Notes under the pieces: generated by a model | Seen by the model: only the letters and a program-made list of their open reading frames with translations | The model's database searches: none | Told to the model about the DNA's origin: nothing | Source of the DNA: Nostoc sp. UHCC 0302 | GTDB taxonomy: Bacteria > Cyanobacteriota > Cyanobacteriia > Cyanobacteriales > Nostocaceae | DNA length: 64,000 bases | Assembly (NCBI RefSeq): GCF_038096175.1 | Contig: NZ_CP151099.1 | Location: forward strand, 2,420,501 to 2,484,500 | Direction of reading: 5' to 3' | Translations under genes and position numbers: made by a program | Shown: in pieces, positions 41,564-51,346 of the stretch | Layout: every line of letters starts with the position of its first letter | Numbering within the stretch: the stretch's first letter is position 1

Positions 41564-43153
41564 CTACATTCTGATTGTTTTGTATACCAAATTCTGAGTT
41601 GGGTCTAATTGGACTCCGCTCATACCTTTTTGGGCAAAAACAAAGTCTTTGCTTTGCCATAAAGGAACGTAAGGTACGTCTGTTGCTACCAAATTTTGAA
41701 TTTCTGCAAATATTTTATTACGAACTTCCGGGTTTTGCTCTTGTCGCTGCTGGTCAATCAATTTGTTCATGCGATCGCTATAATAAAACGAACCCTGAGA
41801 CTGACTTCCACCGTCTTGACATCCTTTTTCTATTGAACCTTTATCGCAAGATAGAAATGGTTGAATGTAATTATCTGCATCTAAAAAATCAGGATACCAA
41901 TCAAGCAAAATTGCTGGATATAAACCTTTAGGAATTTGTTGGAAAAATGTCGTAGAATCTACAGCAATCACTTCAAATTGCAAGATTCCATCCATTGTTT
42001 TCTTCGCAAGCGCTTTCAGAACAATTGCTGCCAAACTACGCGTAGGTGAACTAGAAGGATACCAAATTTCTACTTTTGCTGGATTACTTTTTGAGAAACC
42101 AGCTGAGGTTAGCAATTGTTTTGCTTTTTCCGTGTTGCCATCGCCATATGCCTTTTGAAACACTGGCTTGTAAACATCTAAAGTTGTCGGTATCATACTG
42201 TAAGCGGGATCAGCTTGACCATACCAAACTCGCTCTTTAATTTGTAGACGGTCAATCATTGAAGCGATCGCTTGTCTAACAGCTGGGTTATCTAAAGGCT
42301 TCTGATTCCTATTGATAGCCATATAACTCATTACACTACCCTGATTTGGAATAGCCTGCCAATCTCCTTTTTTGGCTTTTTCTTCCAAACTGCGAATTTG
42401 ATCAGGATCCATAGATAAGTAAGCCACATCCACAGCTTTTTTGCGGAAGGCATTATACAAATTCACTCCGCTGCTGAGGATTTGTACGTTAATCCCATTA
42501 TTAGCTGGCTTTTCTCCCCAATATTTATCAAAAACATCAAATTGCACCGAAGCCGGGCCTAAATTCGTCAATTTGTAAGGGCCAGTTCCAACAAAAATAT
42601 TTGGTTTAAATTTCCCTTCTCCAATTTCGTATGCTTTAGGAGAAACTGCACATACCCCAGAAAATGCCAACAGTGAGGGAAATGCCGCAAAAGGCTTTTT
42701 AAGTTTAATTGTTAACTCATTTTCACCTGTGGCTTTTGCCGATTCCACAATATCAGCTAGTAAAAAAGAGGGTTTTCCTTTATTTTGAATAAAGCGCTGG
42801 ATACTAAACGCCATTGCTTGGGCATTGAAAGGAGTTCCATCATGAAAAACTACTCCTTGGCGTAGGGGAATAGTGTAAATTACCCCATTTTCACTAACTT
42901 TAGGTAATGCTGTAGCTAATTGAGGCTTAATTGCGGTACTTCCTGGTTCGTAAGTATACAGGCGATCGCTCATATTAAACACCAAACCCAAAGATGCTAA
43001 CTCATAAGCATCAGCCGGATCGAGGGTTCTTGGTTTGGAAGTTGTTCCTATAGTAATGCGACCATTACCTGTGGGGCTATTTGTCTGAGGACGAGGAGTG
43101 CAGCTAGTAACTAAAAATAAACATAGACAGAACAAAGATAAAAATTTTGTCAT
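41564..43153 (-). CDS. ABC transporter substrate-binding lipoprotein, family 5 (peptide type)
   Basis: 529 residues from the ATG at 43153, chosen because the next residues form a lipoprotein signal (MTKFLSLFCLCLFLVTSC, lipobox ending at Cys18); a frame from 43192 would add 13 residues. SBP_bac_5 features: ITIGTTSKPRTLDPADAYEL, LRQGVVFHDGTPFNAQAMAF, VGTGPYKLT, NPAVRQAIASMIDR. Periplasmic, binding peptides or similar ligands. Partner of the DppB-like permease downstream. Confidence 0.93.
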   Translation of the reverse strand: MTKFLSLFCLCLFLVTSCTPRPQTNSPTGNGRITIGTTSKPRTLDPADAYELASLGLVFNMSDRLYTYEPGSTAIKPQLATALPKVSENGVIYTIPLRQGVVFHDGTPFNAQAMAFSIQRFIQNKGKPSFLLADIVESAKATGENELTIKLKKPFAAFPSLLAFSGVCAVSPKAYEIGEGKFKPNIFVGTGPYKLTNLGPASVQFDVFDKYWGEKPANNGINVQILSSGVNLYNAFRKKAVDVAYLSMDPDQIRSLEEKAKKGDWQAIPNQGSVMSYMAINRNQKPLDNPAVRQAIASMIDRLQIKERVWYGQADPAYSMIPTTLDVYKPVFQKAYGDGNTEKAKQLLTSAGFSKSNPAKVEIWYPSSSPTRSLAAIVLKALAKKTMDGILQFEVIAVDSTTFFQQIPKGLYPAILLDWYPDFLDADNYIQPFLSCDKGSIEKGCQDGGSQSQGSFYYSDRMNKLIDQQRQEQNPEVRNKIFAEIQNLVATDVPYVPLWQSKDFVFAQKGMSGVQLDPTQNLVYKTIRM

Positions 43154-43192
43154 CCGACCCCACCGTTTCACGGAAAAGGAAAACCAAGTCAT

Positions 43193-43700
43193 ATCATTTA
43201 ATATTTTTTATATTAGCGGTCAGTAATTATATTATATTTGTGACCATTAGGGTAATTTTTTATAATTAATTGTGGAGATTTCGTAGCTTAAGTATATGAG
43301 AATAAGAAAATGTAACTTTGAGAAAGTTGGAAGAGAACTTACTCGATAGGATTTTTTCTATAAAATATAGGCATCTCAATCAAAAATTAGTAATAAATAC
43401 TAAACTTTACAATCTAGTTTATTAAAATTGGGCGATGTCTACGACGGGCTACGCCTACGCACTATATTTTTTGTTACAAAAACATTGACAAAAATACAGA
43501 GTTTGATGTTTGTTTAAGACTGAAAACTTTTTATTTAATTAAAATTTTAAACATTGACTAAATTTGTCGTAAATTCATAGTTATTAGGGAATTAGGTTTG
43601 TTAAGCTTTGACCGTAGCCCAAGTACTTGACCTCAAGACTGCACTTGTGGCGGATTGGGTGTAAACGTCTAGAGGTCAGCTTATCGTAGAGAGCATCCAG
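43193..43700. other. Intergenic region
   Basis: AT-rich, no gene recognised. A short palindromic dispersed repeat (about 43431-43461, GATGTCTACGACGGGCTACG and onwards) is the only structured element seen. Confidence 0.5.
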
Positions 43701-43802
43701 ATGGCTTTACTAACAAATCTCTTGTTAATGCATCAGCTACTAAAGCGATCGCGATATTTTGAACAGCAGATTGAAAGTCTAATAGTGAGACTAAGACCGT
43801 GA
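43701..43802 (+). CDS. Small ORF, 33 aa, overlapping the next gene (GTGA)
   Basis: MALLTNLLLMHQLLKRSRYF and on to RLRP. Its TGA shares bases with the GTG start of the following gene (GTGA at 43799-43802), which implies translational coupling. The product is an amphipathic basic helix. Not recognised; it could be a leader peptide or simply a frame that delivers ribosomes to the downstream gene. Confidence 0.45.
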   Translation: MALLTNLLLMHQLLKRSRYFEQQIESLIVRLRP

Positions 43803-44125
43803 AGTATTTCTTTCTCTCTGAAGGATGGACAGTTGCCAGAGTGTGGGCATCTGACGGACTCTGGCAGATAACCGCATGGCGTCGCCAGCCAGATATTCAG
43901 CGAATGAATATTTGTATAGTAGAGCAAAACGAATTACTGTGGCTTTATCGAGTTGAAGAGGCCGTTTTAACCGTAGAAGTGAAGCCAACGACACCAGTAG
44001 TAGTCAGCAAAACCATCGGTCAAGTAGTACTTAAGCGCCTCATGAGTGCTGAACAGGTAATAGAACGCTTAGGTAGCGCCGAGACAAAGTGCCAGTTGCA
44101 AAATATTCAATTGGTAGTCCAGTAG
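43799..44125 (+). CDS. Hypothetical protein upstream of psbB
   Basis: 108 residues with a GTG start. Not recognised. Beta-rich composition: FLSEGWTVARVWASDGLWQI, then NICIVEQNELLWLYRVEEAV, and a C-terminal helix ending KCQLQNIQLVVQ. No TM segment. Coupled to the 33-codon frame before it. It lies 593 bases before psbB, with repeats in between, so co-transcription is doubtful. Confidence 0.65.
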   Translation: MKYFFLSEGWTVARVWASDGLWQITAWRRQPDIQRMNICIVEQNELLWLYRVEEAVLTVEVKPTTPVVVSKTIGQVVLKRLMSAEQVIERLGSAETKCQLQNIQLVVQ

Positions 44126-44718
44126 GGGCAGAGGGGCAGGGGGCAGGGAGCAGCACTTAGACTACGCTCAGTGACCGAGGGGCAGGGAGCAGGGAGCAGG
44201 GGGGACAAGGAGAAGAAATATTAATTCCTGCCTCCCGACTCCTGTCTACTGTCCACTGTCCACTGACTCCTTTTCATAAACATACGTAAATTAAATCTCT
44301 AAGAGGCATTGGTAGCGTTAGTAGCGAAATAACTTTGATATGCTACGCGATCGCATCAATTTACACGCTTGCAAAGAATTCCATCAATAGTTACACTTTT
44401 TAAAACATTCTCATTTTTGCTTGGCGATGTCTACCCTACGGGGTGAATCTCCCGAAGCGAGTAAGCATAGCCAAACCTCCCACGCTGTCTGACTTGTAAG
44501 ACTAAGCTGTGGTGAAACTCTGGCTCTGGCAATAACAAAAAACAAGAAAGAGTTTTCTGAGTGGCGATGAAACACCGCTGTCAGAGGGTTTCCCTCGCGT
44601 CGGCGGCTGCGATCTCCGAAGGCGTCTCTGTAAGGAGATACCTAAAGGGCTTACTTCCCTCAGAGCCTCGGTAAGAAAATTACTTTGTAAACTAACTCAT
44701 CGAGGAGGAGCGTAGTCG
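44126..44718. promoter_or_regulatory. psbB upstream region with repeats
   Basis: About 590 bases. G-rich heptamer repeats (about 44126-44215), dispersed palindromic repeats (44428-44476 and 44585-44665, the second with CTCCGAAGGCGTCTCTG) and, close to psbB, GAGGAGGAG (44702-44710) as a strong ribosome binding site. The psbB promoter must lie here, but I cannot place it reliably. Confidence 0.6.
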
Positions 44719-46248
44719 ATGGGACTACCCTGGTACCGAGTACATACAGTCGTTCTGAACGATCCAGGACGGCTGATTTCTGTACACCTGATGCACACTG
44801 CCTTAGTGGCAGGCTGGGCTGGTTCGATGGCATTATACGAACTAGCTGTTTTTGACCCCAGCGATCCCGTTCTCAACCCCATGTGGCGTCAAGGAATGTT
44901 CGTGCTACCCTTCATGGCACGTTTGGGTGTTACCCAATCTTGGGGTGGCTGGAACGTGACTGGTGGGCCATCCACTGATCCTGGTTTTTGGTCATTTGAA
45001 GGCGTTGCTGCGGCTCATATCGTTCTTTCCGGTCTGTTATTCCTAGCTGCTGTTTGGCACTGGGTTTATTGGGATTTGGAACTCTTTAGAGATCCCCGCA
45101 CTGGCGAACCTGCTTTAGACTTGCCAAAAATGTTTGGCATTCACCTGTTCTTATCTGGTCTACTTTGTTTCGCCTTCGGTGCTTTTCACCTCACCGGACT
45201 ATTTGGGCCGGGACTGTGGGTTTCTGACCCTTACGGTGTAACTGGCAGCGTGCAGGCAGTAGCACCAGAATGGGGGCCAGATGGGTTTAACCCATATAAC
45301 CCTGGTGGGATTGTGGCTCACCACATTGCTGCTGGTGTTGTTGGTATTATTGCTGGCTTATTCCATCTCACAGTCCGACCCCCCGAACGGCTCTACAAAG
45401 CCCTGCGGATGGGTAACATTGAAACCGTACTTTCTAGCAGTATTGCAGCGGTTTTCTTCGCCGCTTTTGTTGTTGCTGGAACTATGTGGTACGGTAACGC
45501 TGCTACCCCCATTGAACTGTTTGGCCCGACCCGCTACCAGTGGGATCAAGGCTACTTCCGTCAAGAAATTCAGCGCCGCGTTCAAAATAATGTTGCTCAA
45601 GGCGCTAGCCTGTCGGAAGCTTGGTCACAGATACCCGAAAAACTTGCTTTCTACGACTATGTAGGTAATAGCCCTGCCAAAGGCGGTCTATTCCGTACAG
45701 GGCCAATGGACAAGGGTGATGGTATTGCCCAATCTTGGCAAGGTCACGCTGTATTCAAGGATTCTGAAGGCAGGGAATTGACTGTACGTCGTCTCCCTAA
45801 CTTCTTTGAAACCTTCCCAGTAATTTTGACCGACGCAGATGGAGTTATCCGCGCTGATATTCCCTTCCGTCGGGCAGAATCTAAGTACAGTTTTGAGCAA
45901 TCTGGTGTTACCGTCAGCTTCTATGGCGGCAACTTGGATGGCAAAACCTTTACAGAACCAGCTGATGTGAAGAAATACGCCCGTAAGGCTCAAGGTGGTG
46001 AAATCTTTGATTTTGACCGAGAAACCTTGAACTCTGATGGTGTATTCCGCACCAGTCCCAGAGGTTGGTTTACCTTTGGACACGCCGTATTCGCTCTATT
46101 GTTCTTCTTCGGTCACCTCTGGCATGGCGCTCGTACAATCTACCGAGACGTGTTTGCTGGTGTTGATGCGGATCTCGAAGAACAAGTCGAGTGGGGTCTG
46201 TTCCAGAAAGTGGGTGACAAGTCAACCCGCCGGAAGGAAGCTCTTTAA
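44719..46248 (+). CDS. psbB: Photosystem II CP47 chlorophyll-binding protein
   Basis: 509 residues, the expected length. Inner antenna protein of photosystem II in the thylakoid membrane, six TM helices with chlorophyll-ligand His residues. [57 protein letters not shown] and the C-terminal [20 protein letters not shown] are invariant features. Strong SD upstream. Followed by psbT, as in most cyanobacteria. Confidence 0.99.
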   Translation: MGLPWYRVHTVVLNDPGRLISVHLMHTALVAGWAGSMALYELAVFDPSDPVLNPMWRQGMFVLPFMARLGVTQSWGGWNVTGGPSTDPGFWSFEGVAAAHIVLSGLLFLAAVWHWVYWDLELFRDPRTGEPALDLPKMFGIHLFLSGLLCFAFGAFHLTGLFGPGLWVSDPYGVTGSVQAVAPEWGPDGFNPYNPGGIVAHHIAAGVVGIIAGLFHLTVRPPERLYKALRMGNIETVLSSSIAAVFFAAFVVAGTMWYGNAATPIELFGPTRYQWDQGYFRQEIQRRVQNNVAQGASLSEAWSQIPEKLAFYDYVGNSPAKGGLFRTGPMDKGDGIAQSWQGHAVFKDSEGRELTVRRLPNFFETFPVILTDADGVIRADIPFRRAESKYSFEQSGVTVSFYGGNLDGKTFTEPADVKKYARKAQGGEIFDFDRETLNSDGVFRTSPRGWFTFGHAVFALLFFFGHLWHGARTIYRDVFAGVDADLEEQVEWGLFQKVGDKSTRRKEAL

Positions 46249-46379
46249 TTTTTGGCAAATGGGGAATGGGGAGTAGGGAGTAGGAATTAGGAATTAGGAG
46301 AGAGTTTTCCTAATCCCCAGTACCCATTACCCAATCCCCAGTACCCAGTACCCAATACCCAATACCCAATCCCTTTAAT

Positions 46380-46484
46380 ATGGAAAGCGTTGCATACATC
46401 TTGATTTTGACCTTGGCAATAGGAGTTCTCTTCTTTGCGATCGCATTTCGTGAACCCCCGCGCTTTGATAGAAAAGATGAGTAA
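46380..46484 (+). CDS. psbT: Photosystem II protein T
   Basis: 34 residues: [20 protein letters not shown], then [14 protein letters not shown]. One TM helix. It stabilises the photosystem II dimer and its acceptor side. Located 131 bases after psbB, the conserved order, with degenerate heptamer repeats (46262-46372) in the gap. Too short for routine gene calling but unmistakable. Confidence 0.98.
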   Translation: MESVAYILILTLAIGVLFFAIAFREPPRFDRKDE

Positions 46485-46520
46485 GTCGCTATTACCAGAC
46501 TTTTAAGCGCATCTAAAAGT

Positions 46521-46558
46521 AATATCCGTTGCTACTAAGGATTGTAGCGACGGATATT
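46521..46558 (+). terminator. Hairpin after psbT (probable terminator)
   Basis: AATATCCGTTGCTAC, eight-base loop, GTAGCGACGGATATT: a 15-bp stem with one G-T pair, 36 bases after the psbT stop. No long T-run follows, so the activity is inferred. Confidence 0.6.
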
Positions 46559-46744
46559 ATTGTGAATGACCATTCATTATGTGATGTGATATAATTTTCT
46601 ATCTGGAAGTTAATATGTGTTAATACTAGCTTTTCTACGCTAGGATAATTGAGGATGTAAGTGTAAACTGCCATAAATACGCTTGCACAGCCACCCCAGT
46701 TTTCGCACAAACTTTACGGAGACTAGAACCAGGAACAAATCAGC

Positions 46745-47893
46745 ATGGTCAATCAGAACTTAACCGCTACAGAAATTGGATTTACTCACGAAGATTTCGC
46801 TGCTCTACTAGACAAATACGACTATCATTTTAGCCCCGGTGACGTTGTACCGGGAACAGTTTTCAGTATAGAGCCGCGCGGCGCTCTGATTGACATTGGT
46901 GCTAAAACAGCAGCATATATACCTATACAGGAAATGTCTATTAACCGGGTAGATGCCCCGGAAGAAGTATTACAGTCGAACGAAACGCGAGAATTTTTCA
47001 TCCTCACAGATGAAAATGAAGATGGACAATTAACTCTTTCCATTCGCCGCATCGAATATATGCGGGCTTGGGAACGTGTGCGACAGTTGCAAGCAGAAGA
47101 TGCGACTGTCCGTTCTGGCGTATTTGCTACTAATCGTGGTGGAGCATTAGTCAGAATTGAAGGATTACGTGGGTTTATTCCCGGTTCTCACATCAGTACC
47201 CGTAAACCCAAAGAAGAATTGGTAGGTGAAGAACTGCCATTAAAATTCTTAGAGGTAGATGAAGAACGTAACCGCCTAGTTCTATCCCATCGTCGAGCGC
47301 TAGTTGAGCGCAAGATGAACCGCTTGGAAGTCGGCGAAGTAGTAATTGGTACAGTCCGCGGCATCAAGCCTTACGGTGCATTTATCGATATCGGTGGCGT
47401 CAGTGGTCTACTGCACATCTCGGAAATTTCACACGAGCATATTGATACACCTCATAGTGTGTTCAATGTTAATGACGAAGTGAAAGTCATGATCATTGAC
47501 TTGGATGCTGAAAGAGGTCGAATTTCCCTCTCTACCAAGCAGCTAGAACCCGAACCCGGTGACATGATTAAAAACCGTGATTTGGTCTACGATAAAGCAG
47601 AAGAAATGGCTGCTAAATATCGAGAACAACTGCTAGCTAAACAGCAAGGTATTACCGCTGCACCTGCTGTAGCTGAAGAAGATATTCCGTCAGCAACTGA
47701 AGAAGATATCCCGTCAGCGACAGAAGAAGACATTCCGCCAGCAACTGAAGAGATTTCAGCATCAGCAGAAGAAGACATTTCGCCAGCAACTGAAGAGATT
47801 ACAACATCAACAGAAGAAGATATTACAGCAGCTATTGAAGAAGATATTCCAGCAGCAACGGAAGAAGAGATTCCAGTAGCTATTGAAGAGTAA
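46745..47893 (+). CDS. rpsA: 30S ribosomal protein S1 with a repetitive acidic tail
   Basis: 382 residues. Three S1 RNA-binding domains: ~30-100 (PGDVVPGTVFSIEPRGALID), ~118-180 (IEGLRGFIPGSHI) and ~195-265 (GEVVIGTVRGIKPYGAFIDI). Three domains is the cyanobacterial/chloroplast form of S1. After residue ~310 the tail consists of about nine imperfect copies of the eight-residue unit EEDIPSAT, encoded by ~24-nt repeats (47680-47890), giving a long acidic extension. The psbB-psbT-rpsA order is common in cyanobacteria. Confidence 0.95.
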   Translation: MVNQNLTATEIGFTHEDFAALLDKYDYHFSPGDVVPGTVFSIEPRGALIDIGAKTAAYIPIQEMSINRVDAPEEVLQSNETREFFILTDENEDGQLTLSIRRIEYMRAWERVRQLQAEDATVRSGVFATNRGGALVRIEGLRGFIPGSHISTRKPKEELVGEELPLKFLEVDEERNRLVLSHRRALVERKMNRLEVGEVVIGTVRGIKPYGAFIDIGGVSGLLHISEISHEHIDTPHSVFNVNDEVKVMIIDLDAERGRISLSTKQLEPEPGDMIKNRDLVYDKAEEMAAKYREQLLAKQQGITAAPAVAEEDIPSATEEDIPSATEEDIPPATEEISASAEEDISPATEEITTSTEEDITAAIEEDIPAATEEEIPVAIEE

Positions 47894-47935
47894 TATAGTT
47901 TTACTTGTCTGTGATTAAGAGTATCAAAACATTGT

Positions 47936-47962
47936 AAAAAGAGGGATTTTCCCTCTTTTTTT
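47936..47962 (+). terminator. Rho-independent terminator after rpsA
   Basis: AAAAAGAGGGA, TTTT loop, CCCTCTTTTTTT: a strong stem with a T-run, 43 bases downstream of the rpsA stop. Confidence 0.93.
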
Positions 47963-48071
47963 ATGTGGAGAATTGGTAAAACTGAAAAGTTGAGGCTAGT
48001 GAAGAATTAGGAGTTAAAAGTTAGGAATAATAACTCCTAACTCATAACTTAATACAGTGGGGTGAAATATT

Positions 48072-48809
48072 TTGGCAACCATTAAATGTAGAAACATCAC
48101 GTTTTCCAATATCCAAGCAATTTTGTTTGACAAAAATGGTACCCTGGAGGACTCAGAAGTATATTTGCGATCGCTCGCTCAAAGAGCAGCGAGGTTAATA
48201 GACGCTCAAATTCCCGGTATTGGGGAACCCCTATTAATGGCATTTGGCGTTAATGGTAGTACCCTTGACCCCGCAGGTATTGTCTCGGTAGCAAGTCGCC
48301 GCGAAACAGAAATTGCAGCTGCGGCATATGTTGCTGAAACTGGTAGAGGATGGTTTGAGTCTTTAAAAATAGCTCGTCAAGCCTTGGATGACGCTGAAAA
48401 ATATATTGGCACAACTCCTTCACCGCTGTTTGTGGGGAGTTTGGATGCGTTGAAATACCTCTATGAAGGAGGGCTAAAACTTGGCATACTTTCAGCTGCG
48501 ACAACTCAAGAGGTGCGTAATTTTGTGGCAAATCATCAGTTGAGTGATTATATTCAACTGGAAATGGGAGTGGATGAAGGCCCGAGTAAACCAGACCCAA
48601 TATTATTTTTACAAGCTTGCCAAGCTTTGGGAGTCGAACCAAGCGCTACATTAATGGTTGGCGATTCTGTTGGTGATATGCAAATGGCACGTCATGCCAA
48701 AGCAGCCGGTTGTATTTGTATCACCTGGGTAGATAAGTCAGAGAATGTTCAAGGTGCAGATGTCGTAATTAATCAACTTGATGAAATCCAGATTTTAGAA
48801 AGGGAATAG
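48072..48809 (+). CDS. HAD-family hydrolase
   Basis: 245 residues with a TTG start (MATIKCRNITFSNIQAILFD). Motif I is LFDKNGTLEDS: the nucleophile Asp is kept but the second acidic residue is Asn, as in a cyanobacterial subgroup near psbT/rpsA. Motif II LGILSAATT, motif III Lys in GPSKPDP, motif IV MVGDSVGDMQMARHAKAAG. Probably a phosphatase of phosphoglycolate-phosphatase type; the substrate is not known. Confidence 0.88.
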   Translation: MATIKCRNITFSNIQAILFDKNGTLEDSEVYLRSLAQRAARLIDAQIPGIGEPLLMAFGVNGSTLDPAGIVSVASRRETEIAAAAYVAETGRGWFESLKIARQALDDAEKYIGTTPSPLFVGSLDALKYLYEGGLKLGILSAATTQEVRNFVANHQLSDYIQLEMGVDEGPSKPDPILFLQACQALGVEPSATLMVGDSVGDMQMARHAKAAGCICITWVDKSENVQGADVVINQLDEIQILERE

Positions 48810-48843
48810 GAATAAAAAAAAGATTTTCATCGTTTGTTAATCA

Positions 48844-48868
48844 ATCCCCTAGAAAAAAGCTAGGGGAT
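48844..48868. terminator. Hairpin between convergent genes
   Basis: ATCCCCTAG, AAAAAAG loop, CTAGGGGAT: a perfect 9-bp stem between the HAD gene and the convergent PEP-CTERM gene, a likely bidirectional terminator although no clear T-run follows. Confidence 0.6.
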
Positions 48869-48933
48869 AATAATGACGAGTTATATTATTGAACTACCGT
48901 TGATAACGCAGCATGAAAATCTGTTTTTCGTGC

Positions 48934-49929
48934 CTAATTCTCTTTAAATTGACGAGCCACAATGGTTTTCTGTTTCTTGAGACGAGAAACTGTAATCAAA
49001 GCCCCAAACATCAATAGACCTAAAATTGTAGAGGATTCCGGTACTTTCTGAACGGCATTTAAAGATAAAGGAAAGCGGATACGGATGACACCGAATCCAT
49101 TACCAGTGGTAAAGCCAACATCCTCAACTTGGGCGTCTTCATAAACTATCTGAAGGGCGCCACCAGCACTGTCAACATCTTTTAAAAAAGCATCAGCTAA
49201 ACCTGCTGTTAATGAATCTAATCCATTAGCTTTACTCACACTAAATGGGTCAGTTAGAATGGCTTCACTATCATCTGCTGGTAAAGGGGTAGCACCATAT
49301 TCGAGGAGTGAATAAAAAGGAGTATATCCTAAATTAAGTATTTTAGTGTTGCCATAAGTTAGATACAACTCTACATCATCTGGATTAGCTGTATAAATTC
49401 TTTCCTCAAGTGTTGTTTTCTTGCCGCCAAACCAGTTCTTTCCTTCCTTATCCTCTCCTAAATTCCAGGTAGAGGTAAAAGGGCGATCGCTTTTTTGCCC
49501 ATAGCTAAAGCCAATATCACTTAGGGGAAGATTATTACTATTTAGGTAATTGTAAAAGTTAGAGAAGCCCGCTGTGACGCTTTGCAAAGTAGCTGATCTG
49601 GTAGCACCGCTTGGAGGCTGTTCAGGACTGTTATCGCGACCTGTTGTGTAATAGGGGGCAATATTGCCTGGTGAATTCAGAGCGTTTTCGGTGTGTCCAC
49701 GATCTGGGGCATTAGGATTTAGATTGAAAAAAGCTGTATATCCTTGGTTATCGGAGGGAGTACCAAAGAAGAATAGCTTGTCATTGGATGCGATTGGTCG
49801 TGCTGAAATATTCTTGGCTGAGTCGTAGTTGAAGCTTACAGCTTGAGCAGGTAAAGGTACAACTGCTGCAACAGCGGTGGTTAGCCCAATAAATATTGAA
49901 AGTTTGTAATTAGACATATTTGTAATCAC
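48934..49929 (-). CDS. PEP-CTERM protein, first of two paralogues
   Basis: 331 residues. N-terminal signal peptide (~1-30, ending near AQA), a beta-rich secreted domain, and a C-terminal sorting signal: VPESSTILGLLMFGALITV followed by basic RLKKQK. The PEP-CTERM motif directs exosortase processing and surface or extracellular-matrix attachment. Paralogous to the next upstream gene (shared PFYS/PFYF, FSYGQKSDR and ADAFLKDV regions). No exosortase in the window. Ligand or role unknown. Confidence 0.85.
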   Translation of the reverse strand: MITNMSNYKLSIFIGLTTAVAAVVPLPAQAVSFNYDSAKNISARPIASNDKLFFFGTPSDNQGYTAFFNLNPNAPDRGHTENALNSPGNIAPYYTTGRDNSPEQPPSGATRSATLQSVTAGFSNFYNYLNSNNLPLSDIGFSYGQKSDRPFTSTWNLGEDKEGKNWFGGKKTTLEERIYTANPDDVELYLTYGNTKILNLGYTPFYSLLEYGATPLPADDSEAILTDPFSVSKANGLDSLTAGLADAFLKDVDSAGGALQIVYEDAQVEDVGFTTGNGFGVIRIRFPLSLNAVQKVPESSTILGLLMFGALITVSRLKKQKTIVARQFKEN

Positions 49930-50062
49930 TTTTTAAGTATTTGAGTGATGTGAAACTTTATGCTTTTGGCTAAATTATTAAAGACTGTCAGGATTGAACT
50001 CACAGCATTGCCTTACCAACGCTGTGGTTCCCCTTAAGAAGTAGGCAGATGTTACTTTACAT

Positions 50063-51049
50063 TCATTCTTTGGTTATGAAATTATACATTTTTAACTTGT
50101 TTTTCTGTTGTTTTATCAGAGCAGCTGTTCCTAAAGCTCCAAATATTAACAATCCTAAACCTGATGAAGATTCAGGTATATTTCTACTGCTGCTTACTCC
50201 TCTCAGTTGTAATGGGAAATTAACATAAGTGACATCATAACCGTTATAAGTGGTAAATTCAGCTCTAAGTGTAGAGTCTTCACTAATAGTCTGGATACTC
50301 CCACCAGCAGCAGCTAAATCTTCCAAAAAAGCATCAGCTAAACCTGAAGCTATGGGATCTAAATTGGCTGCTTTGGTTGCTGGAACTGGGTCATTCAAAA
50401 AAACATTAAAATTATCGCTGACGCCTGGTGTAGGCCCATTGTCTGTAGCAAAATAAAAAGGTGAAGAGCCAAAATCAACTACCTTAGTAGTTCCATATAT
50501 TAAAATGTTTTCCTCATCATTTGGCCCAGTTTGATAAATTCTTTCTTCAATAGTTGAATCTGGACTCGCGAACCAATCTTGTCCGAGCTTATCTTCACCT
50601 AAATTTAACGCTTTAGTAAAATCCCGGTCAGCCTTTTGACCATAACTAAAGCCAATACTACTAAGCGGAATATTGTTGCTATTTAGATAAGTAGAGAGAT
50701 TGGGGAATCCCTTGATGCTCTTTAAAGTTGCTGAACGGGTAGCAGTATTTGGAGCCGGACTGGCAGGACGACCCATAGTGTAATAACCAGAACTACCTGG
50801 CAACGCATTCTTGGCTATGCTTACATGACCTGCATCTGGAGCATTAGGATCGAGATTATTTATCAGCGCATATCCCTCATTCTCTGTAATATCTCCAAAA
50901 AAGTCGAGTACATAGTCAGACTCAATAGGTCGTGTCGAAAAATTTTTGATTTTGCTATAGTCAAAAGTTGCCGCTTGAGCTGTTATAGGCATCAAGACTG
51001 AGGCAGTAGACATCAGTCCTAGAAATAAAGAAAGGGCTGAATTACCCAT
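50063..51049 (-). CDS. PEP-CTERM protein, second paralogue
   Basis: 328 residues. Signal peptide (ending ITAQA, ~27), a middle domain with SSIGFSYGQKADRDF and ATRSATLKSI shared with the downstream gene, and IPESSSGLGLLIFGALGTA with a basic tail as sorting signal. Tandem duplication with 48934-49929, separated by 133 bases. Secreted; function unknown. Confidence 0.85.
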   Translation of the reverse strand: MGNSALSLFLGLMSTASVLMPITAQAATFDYSKIKNFSTRPIESDYVLDFFGDITENEGYALINNLDPNAPDAGHVSIAKNALPGSSGYYTMGRPASPAPNTATRSATLKSIKGFPNLSTYLNSNNIPLSSIGFSYGQKADRDFTKALNLGEDKLGQDWFASPDSTIEERIYQTGPNDEENILIYGTTKVVDFGSSPFYFATDNGPTPGVSDNFNVFLNDPVPATKAANLDPIASGLADAFLEDLAAAGGSIQTISEDSTLRAEFTTYNGYDVTYVNFPLQLRGVSSSRNIPESSSGLGLLIFGALGTAALIKQQKNKLKMYNFITKE

Positions 51050-51346
51050 AATTTGAACAAACTCCTCTCAACAAAGCTTGGATAGTTTTGATTTTTCGTA
51101 CACTGAATCGATAGCAAGTCCTGGAATCAACACTTAGTAAGTATTCAGGTAATGTCAGATTTTTTCAAGTGCATTTTATAGTAAACTTTTTCAGAATAAA
51201 AGCGTGAAAAGCTAGTTTTCAACAAAAGTAAAAAATTGGAATTTTTTAGCTGTTGATTGAGAATTTAGCTTTTCCAACCAGAAAGTTCAAATAAATTCTG
51301 AATGCAGCTCTGAGAAGAAACTAACGAAACCTGAATCTTTAAAAAC

